A stretch of 64,000 bases of DNA from positions 62,001-126,000 of the forward strand of contig JADLFH010000040.1 of assembly GCA_020845705.1 (NCBI GenBank), given 5' to 3'. Position 1 is the first letter of the stretch. The number at the start of each line of letters is the position of its first letter. Positions 19,820 to 29,197 of this stretch are shown piece after piece. The notes beneath the pieces are model-generated. The model was not told where the DNA came from. It was given only the letters and a program-made list of their open reading frames with translations, and did not search any database. A program made the position numbers and the translations under genes. This DNA comes from Microthrixaceae bacterium. Its GTDB lineage: Bacteria; Actinomycetota; Acidimicrobiia; Acidimicrobiales; Microtrichaceae.

Positions 19820-21181
19820 CTATCCCTCCTGTCCATCCCCAAGCAGCGCTCGCAGCTCGGCTACGTGCTCGGCACACTCGGCTTCCGTCGGCGCCTCGAG
19901 GTTGAGCCGCAGCAGCGGTTCGGTGTTGGACGGCCGCAGGTTGAACCACCACTGGCCCGCGTCGACGGTCAACCCGTCGAGCCGATCCTGGGGAAGCGAC
20001 GCGAAGTGCGCGGCCACGGACTCGATCACAGCGAGCGGATCGGAGACCTTGGTGTTGATCTCGCCCGACGCGGCGTAGCGCTCGTACGGCTCACGAAGCT
20101 CCGACAGCCGCATATCGCGAACGCAAAGCTGCTCCAGCACCAACACTGCGGCGATCAGGCCGGAGTCGGCCCGGTAGTTGTCGGCAAAGTAGTAGTGGGC
20201 CGAGTGCTCGCCGCCGAAGATCGCGCCGGTCTCGGCCATGACGGCCTTGATGAAGCTGTGGCCGACCCTGCTGCGGATGGGTTCGCCGCCTGCCTCGCGG
20301 ATCACCTCGGGAACGGCCCGGGAGCAGATCAGGTTGTGGACCACCTTGCCGCCACCGTTTCGTCGAAGGAGGGCATCGGCGAGGATCGCCGTGGTCGTCG
20401 ACCCCGACAGTCCGATGCCCGTCTCGTCCACCAGGAACACGCGATCCGCGTCGCCGTCGAACGCGAGGCCCACGTCGGCTCCCACCTCCACGACCCTCCG
20501 CCGCAGGTCCTCGGTGTTCTCCGGCTGGATGGGGTCGGCCGGATGGTTCGGGAAAGTGCCGTCCAGCTCCGGGTACATGACCTCCAAGTCGAACGGGAGC
20601 GCCTCGAAAACCGCAGGCACGACCAAGCCGCCCATGCCGTTGGCGGTGTCGGCCACCACCCGCAACGGCCGCAGGGCCGACACGTCGACAAAGGACCTGA
20701 CGTGCGCGGCGAAGGCGTCGAGCACGTCTTGGTGGGAGACCGACCCGGGCGTGGCCACCGGCTCCGACCCGGCCGCGGCCCAGTCGCGGATCTGCGCCAG
20801 GCCGGTGTCCTCGCCCACGGGACGCGCGCCCGCCAGGCAGAACTTGATGCCGTTGTACTGGGCGGGGTTGTGCGACGCGGTGAACATCGCGCCTGCGGCG
20901 ACCATCGATCCCGCCGCGAAATAGAGCAGGTCGGTTGAGCCCAGACCAAGGTCGACCACGTCGAGGCCCTGAGAGCACACCCCCTCGGAGAAGGCCGCCA
21001 CCAGATCCGTCCCCGAAGGCCGCATGTCCCGAGCGACGAGCACCCGGGTGACCGCCGGGTCCTCGGCCCGCACGAAGCGCGCGAACGCCGCTCCGATGGC
21101 AAGGGCCATCTGCGCGTTGAACTGGTCGGGGACGGTGCCCCGCACGTCGTAGGCCTTGAAGATCGCTGCGAAGTCGCTCAT
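19820..21181 (-). CDS. manB: Phosphomannomutase/phosphoglucomutase
   Basis: IFKAYDVRGTVPDQ; TASHNPAQYNGIKFC; DGDADRVFLVDE. Confidence 0.93.
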   Translation of the reverse strand: MSDFAAIFKAYDVRGTVPDQFNAQMALAIGAAFARFVRAEDPAVTRVLVARDMRPSGTDLVAAFSEGVCSQGLDVVDLGLGSTDLLYFAAGSMVAAGAMFTASHNPAQYNGIKFCLAGARPVGEDTGLAQIRDWAAAGSEPVATPGSVSHQDVLDAFAAHVRSFVDVSALRPLRVVADTANGMGGLVVPAVFEALPFDLEVMYPELDGTFPNHPADPIQPENTEDLRRRVVEVGADVGLAFDGDADRVFLVDETGIGLSGSTTTAILADALLRRNGGGKVVHNLICSRAVPEVIREAGGEPIRSRVGHSFIKAVMAETGAIFGGEHSAHYYFADNYRADSGLIAAVLVLEQLCVRDMRLSELREPYERYAASGEINTKVSDPLAVIESVAAHFASLPQDRLDGLTVDAGQWWFNLRPSNTEPLLRLNLEAPTEAECAEHVAELRALLGDGQEG

Positions 21182-21194
21182 CGTGGCGGCGAGG

Positions 21195-22400
21195 TTAGTT
21201 AGACAGCACGCGGTGCGGATCGACCAGCGTGGGCGGCACGTCCGCAGCCGAGGTCTCGTATCCCCCTCCGCGGCCGATGCGTCGGATGCGGAACAGGTCA
21301 CGCACCAGCCTCCATGTGTCGCGAACCACGTGCACAGTCGAACGGGTGCTGTTGACCACCTCCACGGGCACCTCACGCAATGTCAGGCGGTAGCGCTCCG
21401 CCAGGTGGAACACCTCCACGTCCATCGCGAACCCGTCGATGCGCGCCAGGGAGAAGATCAGCTTCGCGACATCGGAGCGGAAGGCCTTCAGTCCGCACTG
21501 CGTGTCGCGGTATTGGCCCAACAGGACCAACGAGGTGAGCGCGTTGACGACCCTGCCACCCAACTCCCGAAGCCGTCGTGCCGCTACCAGCGCGCGGGTA
21601 TCGGTGTGGCGCCTGCTGCCCACCACAACGTCCCAGCCGGCCTCGATCTCGGCGAGCAGGCCGAGCACCTGATCCGGCGAATAGGACAGGTCCGCGTCGG
21701 TGAACACCACACAGCGTCCTTGCGCGCTCAGCATTCCGGCGCGCACCGCGGCTCCCTTGCCCGAGTTGCGCTCCAGGCGGATCACCCGATCGGCGCCGGC
21801 GGCCTCGGCGGCCTCGGCTGTGCGATCCGGCGAACCGTCGTCGACCACGACGATCTCCAAGCCCCCCTCCGAGCGCAGGTGACCGAGCGACGCCTCGACG
21901 CGCGCCACCGTCGAGGCGATGCCGTCCTCTTCACGGAACGCCGGGATGACGAGGCTGAGCCGCAATGCACCCGGGGCCGGCGGGCGCGACAGAGGAGACC
22001 CCTGGTCTGCCCGCACGGCACTGAACATCGTTCGCCGGAACAGGACCGAACGGATGCTGAACGCCGCAGTCAGCGACACCGACTTCGCCGCCACCAGCCA
22101 GAGGACCGCGAGCCCCTCCCGCCTCGCGGTGAGGGCCCAGAAGACTCCGACATCGACCGCCAAGGCGAGGAACGCGGTCGCCAGGTAGCGGGGGGCGTTC
22201 GCGAACCAGCGACGCGCCGGCTCGTCCGCGAAGGTGAACCGAAGGTGGCCCGAGGCCGACACGGCGGTGGCCACCAGGATCGCCACTGCGTCTCCGAGCG
22301 CCGGGTGCCAACCCACGACGGCCACCAACACGACCGCCGCTCCCACGTCCAACACCGTGGCGACGACACCGACAGCGACGAATCGACGCAACAACCTCAC
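21195..22400 (-). CDS. GtrA-like membrane domain fused to GT2 glycosyltransferase
   Basis: N-terminal GtrA-like four-TM region; C-terminal LSLVIPAFREEDGI...EIVVVDDGSPDRTAE...VVFTDADLSYSPDQ. Confidence 0.9.
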   Translation of the reverse strand: MRLLRRFVAVGVVATVLDVGAAVVLVAVVGWHPALGDAVAILVATAVSASGHLRFTFADEPARRWFANAPRYLATAFLALAVDVGVFWALTARREGLAVLWLVAAKSVSLTAAFSIRSVLFRRTMFSAVRADQGSPLSRPPAPGALRLSLVIPAFREEDGIASTVARVEASLGHLRSEGGLEIVVVDDGSPDRTAEAAEAAGADRVIRLERNSGKGAAVRAGMLSAQGRCVVFTDADLSYSPDQVLGLLAEIEAGWDVVVGSRRHTDTRALVAARRLRELGGRVVNALTSLVLLGQYRDTQCGLKAFRSDVAKLIFSLARIDGFAMDVEVFHLAERYRLTLREVPVEVVNSTRSTVHVVRDTWRLVRDLFRIRRIGRGGGYETSAADVPPTLVDPHRVLSN

Positions 22401-25276
22401 GACAGCGGCACGGCCTCGTCGTCGGGCTCAGCCGTGCCGGAGGGGTCATCGGTATCGGCCGGCTCAGCCACCTCCGACCCGTCGGCCGAGGCCTCAGGGG
22501 CGTCGAGCTCGGGAGCTGGGACCGAGGGCGGCGGGGACGGGGGCGGGGGCGGGGGTTCACGGTCGCCCAGCCACTGGTGGGCTACGAGCCCACCGGGCTC
22601 CCGGCGGCGTGCCAGCAGCATGAGCAGCACCAAACCGATCGCCGACATCCCCATCGTGGCCAGCTCGACCGAGGTCCGCCCGTAGGTCAGCTTCACGTCC
22701 TTGGAGGTGGGGATGACAACCATGAGGTTCGGCGTGACCCGATAGGGGCCCTTTGCGCCGCTGACCTCCCAGTTCGGGAAGTAGGAGCTGCGCACAAGCA
22801 CCGGCTTGCCCACCTCTGAGACGCTGAAGGAGATCGTGTCGCGGGTGGCGACCACGTCGTCGACCTCGGCGGGCTCGATCTCCTTCGTGTCCGCCCGCTT
22901 CGGGAACTTCACCTTCTCCCACGACGGCTCACCCTTGGACGCCATCGGTGTGTCCCACTGGTCGGAGTCGAGGTACCAGCTCATCGCGGGGTTGCCCCAC
23001 GAATGGAAGTTGTCCTCGACGTTGGACCAGACCGCCGGCTCGCGGTCGAGACCGACCACCAGCTCCGAGCCGGCCATCTCGTAGACGTCCCAAGGTCCGG
23101 TCGACGCGATCTTCCGCAGCCGCTTGTCTGCTTCGGCGGCCTGCTTCATGGTGTCGCTGGTGGCCATGAAGTACTTCACGCCCAGCATCTGCATGTGGTC
23201 GAAGCCCAGCTCGGGCTGCGCACCCTTGTAGACCTCGCCGTATGTGAGGCCGTATGTGTCGGGTCGCTGCGCACACGAGCACTGCGACGACAACTCACCC
23301 TGCATCGCGAAGTGGAACGGGGTGGTGGCCGACGCCTCGAAGTAGAGACCCTCCATCGATCCGATGCAGCTCTGGGTCCAGTACGGCAACAGCATCAGCG
23401 CCATCGGGGTACCGAAGCGGTTGAGGTCGGGCTCGTACTCCCAGTAGGCGCGGCCGCAGCCGTACTTGCGGCCCACCTCCGACATGGTCTGGCGGATCCC
23501 CTCCAGCTCGATGGAATCGCTTCGATCGGTCCTGCTGGGCTTGTTCTCGTAACCGTCGAAGTTCCATCGGACCCAGTCGCGGACCGGGCCGTGGTAATAG
23601 GTCGTGAACGGGCCCCAGCCGTAGGCCTGCTCCCCCCGCTCGTTCGCCTTGACGGCCCCTTTCTCGTCCAACACCGGCTTTCCGCCGGGGGCGATGTGCA
23701 TGCTCACGAGCAGCACGCCGAGCGACCCGACCGAGCACAACACGGTCGTGGGGACTCCGATCCAGTTCGGTGGATGCGCCCATCGTCCCACTATCAGCAG
23801 GTAGACCGCTCTGATCACGAGCCACACGCCGAGCGCCGCGAGCAGATAGACGCAGAGGTAGTAGAGCGGGAGCACCCTTGCGTTCCAGAAACGCCATTGC
23901 GGCATGAGCCAGAACGCGAGCGCTGCCGCCCCACCGACGAGGGCGAGGAAGATCCCGGCCCGCACGACCAACAGCAGCGACAGCAACACACCGATGCCCG
24001 CGAGGATGAAGAACACCCGTCCGTGCAACATGTTCGGCTCGAGCGACTCGGCGCCGGTTGGGTTCAGCGTCGGTGTGTGCGGCGCGATCGGGTACAGGTA
24101 GCGCAGGTACTCGTGGAGGTAGTCGTGGTGCTTGCCGTCGGGTCCGATGAGACGCCCGTACTTCTCCCACCCCATGTCGTTGAGGAAGGTGCTCTGCACC
24201 ATGAACGGGCCGTACCAGAAGATGGACAGCAGGCCGCTGATGAGCCCGACCGGCAGGAACCACTTGACGCACATCGGCACGTGCGCCCAGGTCCAACCAC
24301 CGGCGCGTCGCAGGAGCCCCCGACGTGGCTCCCCTTCGGGCACATCGACGACGCCGTAGCGCTCCGCTGCCCGCGCCGCCCGCGTCCAGGGCATGCGCAG
24401 GAGCATGAGGATCGGGACTGCAAGGCAGAGATAGATGAACGGGATCACATGGCAGAGCATCGCCCCGCTCAACAACAGCACCGCCACCACCCGCCGGCGG
24501 CCCGTCGCCATGCCCCGAGCCGCCACACCCAGGAAGAACAGGCTGAGGGTGAAGGAGATCGAGAAGGAGAACTCCCCCGCCATCGTCGATGCCACGTTCC
24601 CACCCAGGATCGAAAACAGCGACTTGTCCATCAGGAAGAAGACGCCGGCAACCGACATCAGTTCCGGACCCGGTGACCGCAGACCCAGCCCGCTTGCGAA
24701 GTACCACACGCCGGCAGGCAGCAGTACCAGGCCCGACACCACCACCAACTTGAACGCGATGTTGTAGGGGATCTCCACCGACAACACGAACCCCGCGACG
24801 CAACCCACCGTGATCAGTGCCCGAAGCAGCGGGCCCGCGGTCTTCGAGCGGGCGTACCGCCACAACGCCACGAAGGCGATCCCGGTGAGGGGGAACCAGT
24901 ACCAGGGCAGGAGCCCGACGTTCAGCACGACGATCGCCAGGCTGGGCACGACCATGTAGAAGGTGTATGCGGGGAACCCGGCATACCAGTCGGGCGACCA
25001 CCCCGTCAGCCGCCAGTTCGGCAGGAGCTCGTCGCGTAGGTAGGCGGGGCCCCACACGTGGGCTCCCATGTCGCCACCTGTGGGAGTCGTGTTGAGCAGC
25101 AGCCCGTCGCGGACCACGAAGAACATGAACAGGCAGCACGCCGTCACCGTGGCGAAGGTCGAAGCCTTCCGCACGATCTGCCGTGCCTCCTCGTCGCCCG
25201 GGTACGTGGACAGCGGCCACCACCAGGGCAGCCGCTCCTCCTCCGGGCCGCGGTCGATCAGCTCGTCGCCATCCAT
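22397..25276 (-). CDS. Large polytopic membrane protein, putative glycosyltransferase
   Basis: ~960 aa from MDGDELID; multiple TM helices, TTPTGGDMGAHVWGPAYLRDELLPNWRLTGWSPDWYAGFPAY. Confidence 0.75.
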   Translation of the reverse strand: MDGDELIDRGPEEERLPWWWPLSTYPGDEEARQIVRKASTFATVTACCLFMFFVVRDGLLLNTTPTGGDMGAHVWGPAYLRDELLPNWRLTGWSPDWYAGFPAYTFYMVVPSLAIVVLNVGLLPWYWFPLTGIAFVALWRYARSKTAGPLLRALITVGCVAGFVLSVEIPYNIAFKLVVVSGLVLLPAGVWYFASGLGLRSPGPELMSVAGVFFLMDKSLFSILGGNVASTMAGEFSFSISFTLSLFFLGVAARGMATGRRRVVAVLLLSGAMLCHVIPFIYLCLAVPILMLLRMPWTRAARAAERYGVVDVPEGEPRRGLLRRAGGWTWAHVPMCVKWFLPVGLISGLLSIFWYGPFMVQSTFLNDMGWEKYGRLIGPDGKHHDYLHEYLRYLYPIAPHTPTLNPTGAESLEPNMLHGRVFFILAGIGVLLSLLLVVRAGIFLALVGGAAALAFWLMPQWRFWNARVLPLYYLCVYLLAALGVWLVIRAVYLLIVGRWAHPPNWIGVPTTVLCSVGSLGVLLVSMHIAPGGKPVLDEKGAVKANERGEQAYGWGPFTTYYHGPVRDWVRWNFDGYENKPSRTDRSDSIELEGIRQTMSEVGRKYGCGRAYWEYEPDLNRFGTPMALMLLPYWTQSCIGSMEGLYFEASATTPFHFAMQGELSSQCSCAQRPDTYGLTYGEVYKGAQPELGFDHMQMLGVKYFMATSDTMKQAAEADKRLRKIASTGPWDVYEMAGSELVVGLDREPAVWSNVEDNFHSWGNPAMSWYLDSDQWDTPMASKGEPSWEKVKFPKRADTKEIEPAEVDDVVATRDTISFSVSEVGKPVLVRSSYFPNWEVSGAKGPYRVTPNLMVVIPTSKDVKLTYGRTSVELATMGMSAIGLVLLMLLARRREPGGLVAHQWLGDREPPPPPPSPPPSVPAPELDAPEASADGSEVAEPADTDDPSGTAEPDDEAVPLS

Positions 25277-25332
25277 GTGTTCATCGTTCCACGAGACTTG
25301 CCGTCCGCCGCGGCAACCCCGAGGACCGGGAT

Positions 25333-25593
25333 TCAGCGTGCAGCGAGGTTCCGACGATATCGGGTCGGCGACGAGCTCAGGTCTGCCAGCACGCCATCGA
25401 GCGCGATCTCCTCGTCGCCGCGATGCCAGCTCCGCCTGTCGCAGTGTGAACAGGAGCACATCGTTATCGCCTCGCCATCGACGAGGAGGTTGATCCTCAC
25501 CAGCTCCTGCCCACAGACGCAGAGTCGGCGAGGTCCCGTGGTGTCCGATCGTCCAGCGCCGGTGGACGACGGGTCGGAATGGTTGTCGGACAT
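25333..25593 (-). CDS. Small zinc-ribbon-like protein
   Basis: 86 aa; CVCGQELVRINLLVDGEAITMCSCSHCDRRSWHRGDE. Confidence 0.65.
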   Translation of the reverse strand: MSDNHSDPSSTGAGRSDTTGPRRLCVCGQELVRINLLVDGEAITMCSCSHCDRRSWHRGDEEIALDGVLADLSSSPTRYRRNLAAR

Positions 25594-25716
25594 CGCTCGG
25601 CTCCCCGATCTCCCAGTGGTACCCCACCCGATCGTCTGAAAGCCGCCGCTGTTGAGGCCACAGCGCCGAATTGGTGCGTACGGCCTACCCCGGCGCGAGG
25701 GCGACCCTCGGAGGGC

Positions 25717-26385
25717 TCAACCCAGCAGATACCAGAGTGCCGCGGCGTTGAAGCCGACGTGCGCGGCCACCGCAGTACCCAGGCGGCCGCTTCGCAGGCT
25801 CAGCATCCCCGCCAGGAACCCGAACGCGACCAGACCCGGCAACTGAAGTGCCTGGAAATGCGACGCACCGAACACCAGTGCCGAGATGCCCGCCGCGAGC
25901 CAGGGGGCGAAACGCCGGTTCAGGGCGCCCATGACAAGGCCCCGGTAGAAGAGCTCCTCGGTGAGCGGTGCGATCACACACGACATGACGACCAGGATCC
26001 AACGCCCTCCCCCTCCAGCCGCATCCACCAGCGATCGCGAGGGAGCCTCGAGCTCCTCGCGGCTCACGAAAGGCAGGTACGCCGCGGTGATCGCAATCTG
26101 GGCCACCGCGCCAACCAACACCGCCCCGAAATCCGCTGGGTGAACCGCCAGGCGCAACTCTGCCACCGGTCCTCGGCCGCGGGCCCGCGTCGCGAGGATC
26201 GGGCCTGCCACGAACGCCGCCCACAAGGGGACGTTGGCGACGAACCTGGCTCCCATGGAGGCGCCGTCGCCGGCCTGGAGCGCTCCCGCGACGATTCCGG
26301 ACCCGACGAAGCCCAGGAGATACGCCACCATGGCATCGAGGAGACCCCAGGGCGCGACGACACTTCGGGAGTCCTCGGCGCTCAT
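25717..26385 (-). CDS. CPBP family intramembrane (CAAX-like) metalloprotease
   Basis: LTEELFYRGLVMGALNRRF...LVFGASHFQALQLPGLVAFGFLAGML...AHVGFNAAA. Confidence 0.9.
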   Translation of the reverse strand: MSAEDSRSVVAPWGLLDAMVAYLLGFVGSGIVAGALQAGDGASMGARFVANVPLWAAFVAGPILATRARGRGPVAELRLAVHPADFGAVLVGAVAQIAITAAYLPFVSREELEAPSRSLVDAAGGGGRWILVVMSCVIAPLTEELFYRGLVMGALNRRFAPWLAAGISALVFGASHFQALQLPGLVAFGFLAGMLSLRSGRLGTAVAAHVGFNAAALWYLLG

Positions 26386-26401
26386 GGGCTACCGCCGCCG
26401 T

Positions 26402-26671
26402 TCAGGCCGGGATGCGCGCGACGAGGGGTTGATGGACAGACCGGCGATCTCGTAGCTCCCAACCCATGGGTACCCGTGTGGATTCGGTGTGCTGCGCGCA
26501 CAGGTCATGGGTCATCGGGTGCGATTCCGCGGCCAGATCATCCACCCAAACCGCCCGCGGCCCGTACGCGTAGCTCAATGTGGCGACGGCTGGTCGGGGA
26601 CAGCCGGGACGGGCACACACGCGACTCACGGCGGGCACGGTAGTTGGTCGGCGGCGTTTCGATGTGGACAT
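26402..26671 (-). CDS. DUF3499-like small protein
   Basis: CARPGCPRPAVATLSYAYGPRAVWVDDLAAESHPMTHDLCAQHTESTRVPMGWELRD. Confidence 0.82.
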   Translation of the reverse strand: MSTSKRRRPTTVPAVSRVCARPGCPRPAVATLSYAYGPRAVWVDDLAAESHPMTHDLCAQHTESTRVPMGWELRDRRSVHQPLVARIPA

Positions 26672-26748
26672 GTCCGATCACAGCGGCCCACGGCGGAGCG
26701 AGCCGGGGTCCCCGCACCCGCCGCTGGGGAAATGACAGCGCGGCCTTC

Positions 26749-26754
26749 TAGGCT
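26749..26754 (+). promoter_or_regulatory. -10 element TAGGCT, 6 nt before ftsH GTG (leaderless-type)
   Basis: TAGGCT-gggcac-GTG. Confidence 0.5.
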
Positions 26755-26760
26755 GGGCAC

Positions 26761-28746
26761 GTGGCACCCGAGCCGACCCCTCCCAACCAACAGCAGCGAC
26801 CGTTCGGCCGGATGGACCAGGGTCTGCCTCGTTGGGCGCTGTGGATTCTGCTCGTGATCGTCTTGTTGTCCATCCTGTCGTCCCTCGCGCTCGATCGTTC
26901 CGCCGAGACCTCGGTGCCGTATTCGAGCTTCATCGAGCAGGTGAAGGCCGGAAACGTCAAGGCGGTCACCTGGCACGCCGACAACTCCGCCACCGGCACC
27001 TACACCGCCGAGGTGAACGCGGGCGGCGAGTTCGAGACCGCCATCCCGCCCGACATCTCCGACGACGACACCCAGCTTCTGGCCGACAAGACGAAGCTCA
27101 GCTACAAGCCGCCCGAAACGTCGATAATCACCCCGATCATCCAACTCCTGCTGCCGCTTGTGTTGATCATCGGCTTCTTCGTGTGGATGCAGCGCCGCGC
27201 CCAGGGGCAGATGTCGGGGATCATGTCGATCGGTCGGTCCCGGGCGAAGACCTACAACACCGAGCGCCCCGCGGCCACCTTCGCGGATGTCGCCGGCTAC
27301 GAGGGCGTGAAGCAGGAGATCAGGGAGGTCGTCGACTTCCTCAAGGAGCCCGACCGCTTCGCCGAGATCGGTGCTCGCATCCCCAAGGGCGTGCTGCTGG
27401 TGGGGCCCCCGGGAACGGGCAAGACCCTCATCGCGCGCGCGGTGGCCGGCGAGGCGGGCGTCCCGTTCCTGTCGGTGTCGGGTTCGGACTTCATGGAGAT
27501 GTTCGTCGGAGTCGGCGCCAGCCGGGTGCGCGACCTTTTCGACAACGCCCGGAAGTTGGGCCGGGCCATCATCTTCATCGACGAGATCGACTCCATCGGC
27601 CGCAAGCGCGGCGCGGGGCTCGGTGGCGGCCACGACGAACGTGAACAGACCCTCAACCAGATGCTCTCGGAGATGGACGGCTTCGAGGCCACCGAGGGAA
27701 TCGTGATGATGGCCGCCACGAACCGTCCCGACATCCTCGACCCGGCGTTGTTGCGGCCGGGTCGTTTCGACCGCCAGGTCGTCGTGCCGCTGCCCGAGCT
27801 CGACGACCGGCGCAAGATCCTCGACGTCCACGTCCGACACAAGCGCATGGATCCCGATGTCGACCTCGACCTGGTGGCCCGTGGATCGCCGGGCATGTCC
27901 GGTGCCGACCTGTCGAACCTCGTGAACGAGGCCGCCCTCCACGCCGTTCGGGTGGGCCACCAGGCGGTCGGCAACGACGACTTCGAGTACGCCCGAGATC
28001 GTGTGCTGATGGGCCAGCGTCGCGAGTCACTCGTCCTCTCCGAGCGCGAGAAGGAGCTCACCGCCTACCACGAAGCCGGCCACGCCGTCTGCGCAGCGGT
28101 GCTTCCCCACGCCGATCCGCTCCACAAGGTGACGATCCTGCCCATCGGCATGGCGCTCGGGGTCACCCAGCAACTCCCGGCGGAGGACCGCCACTCCTAT
28201 GACCAGGACTACCTCGAGGAGTCGATCGTCGTCGCCATGGGCGGCAGGATCGCGGAACGGCTGGTGTTCGGGGTAGTGTCCACCGGCGCCAACAACGACC
28301 TGGTCGTCTCCACCGAACGTGCCCGCAAGATGGTGCGCGAGTGGGGCATGAGCAACCGGATCGGGCCCATGGCGTGGGGATCCCAAGGCCAGGTCTTCCT
28401 CGGCGAAGACCTGATGACCACCCGTGACTACTCCGACGAGACCGCACGGATCATCGACGAGGAGGTGGAGCAGATCCTCCGCCAGTGCGAGCAGTCCTGC
28501 CAGGATCTGCTCACCCACAACCGCAACTCCCTCGATCTCGTCGCCCGCGCCCTGTTGGAGCACGAGACCATCTCGGGTGACGAAGTGCGCCGTCTGGTCC
28601 GCCTCGGCAACCAACCGGCGGGCTCTGCCGAGTCGGCGGAGACGACGCCGAACGGCGCCGATGGCGGTCGCGCTTCGGACACCTCCACCGCCATCGCCCC
28701 CCCGCCCCAACAGCACCAGCCCACCCCGCCCGACGCTGCGGTCTGA
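26761..28746 (+). CDS. ftsH: ATP-dependent zinc metalloprotease FtsH
   Basis: [34 protein letters not shown] region; 661 aa. Confidence 0.98.
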   Translation: MAPEPTPPNQQQRPFGRMDQGLPRWALWILLVIVLLSILSSLALDRSAETSVPYSSFIEQVKAGNVKAVTWHADNSATGTYTAEVNAGGEFETAIPPDISDDDTQLLADKTKLSYKPPETSIITPIIQLLLPLVLIIGFFVWMQRRAQGQMSGIMSIGRSRAKTYNTERPAATFADVAGYEGVKQEIREVVDFLKEPDRFAEIGARIPKGVLLVGPPGTGKTLIARAVAGEAGVPFLSVSGSDFMEMFVGVGASRVRDLFDNARKLGRAIIFIDEIDSIGRKRGAGLGGGHDEREQTLNQMLSEMDGFEATEGIVMMAATNRPDILDPALLRPGRFDRQVVVPLPELDDRRKILDVHVRHKRMDPDVDLDLVARGSPGMSGADLSNLVNEAALHAVRVGHQAVGNDDFEYARDRVLMGQRRESLVLSEREKELTAYHEAGHAVCAAVLPHADPLHKVTILPIGMALGVTQQLPAEDRHSYDQDYLEESIVVAMGGRIAERLVFGVVSTGANNDLVVSTERARKMVREWGMSNRIGPMAWGSQGQVFLGEDLMTTRDYSDETARIIDEEVEQILRQCEQSCQDLLTHNRNSLDLVARALLEHETISGDEVRRLVRLGNQPAGSAESAETTPNGADGGRASDTSTAIAPPPQQHQPTPPDAAV

Positions 28747-28770
28747 GCTGCCGGCCGGCCGGCGGCAGCT
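28746..28770. terminator. Hairpin overlapping both stops of convergent ftsH and thioredoxin-like gene
   Basis: AGCTGCCG-gccggccgg-CGGCAGCT. Confidence 0.55.
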
Positions 28771-29197
28771 AGCCGCCTTCGGCGGGCGTCGCCCCCATGC
28801 CTGCCAGCGCCCTGCCCAGTTCCGACGAGGACACGGGCCCGATCTTCGACCAGCCGACCACCCCGGCGGAATCGGCGATCACCGTGGTGGGTACCGCCTC
28901 GATCCGGTAGCGGCTGTGCAGATCGGCGTTTGCGACGGCCTCCACCTCGACGGTGCCGACGTCGTCGCCCTCGACTGCCGCCACCAACGCCCACACCGCC
29001 GAGCAGGCATCGCATGTCTTCGAGGAGAACACGACCACGAGCAGTGGCGCCTCTGGACTTGCGAAGTCGGCTCGGTCTAGCTGGTGCGGGGCCGCAAAGG
29101 CCCGGTTGATCGGGGGCGCCGGTCGCCGCCGCTGCATCACCAGCGCAACGGCCACCGCCACTGCCACGATCGCTGCGACCAACAGGACACGGTCCAC
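28769..29197 (-). CDS. Membrane-anchored thioredoxin-like protein
   Basis: N-terminal TM; VVFSSKTCDACSAVW (CDAC), YRIEAVPTTVIAD. Confidence 0.82.
   Translation of the reverse strand: MDRVLLVAAIVAVAVAVALVMQRRRPAPPINRAFAAPHQLDRADFASPEAPLLVVVFSSKTCDACSAVWALVAAVEGDDVGTVEVEAVANADLHSRYRIEAVPTTVIADSAGVVGWSKIGPVSSSELGRALAGMGATPAEGG

Noticed and set aside
22397-25627. Full 1076-aa extension of the giant membrane protein ORF
   Set aside because: The first ~117 codons overlap the same-strand zinc-ribbon gene in another frame; internal ATG at 25276 (MDGDELID) is preferred.
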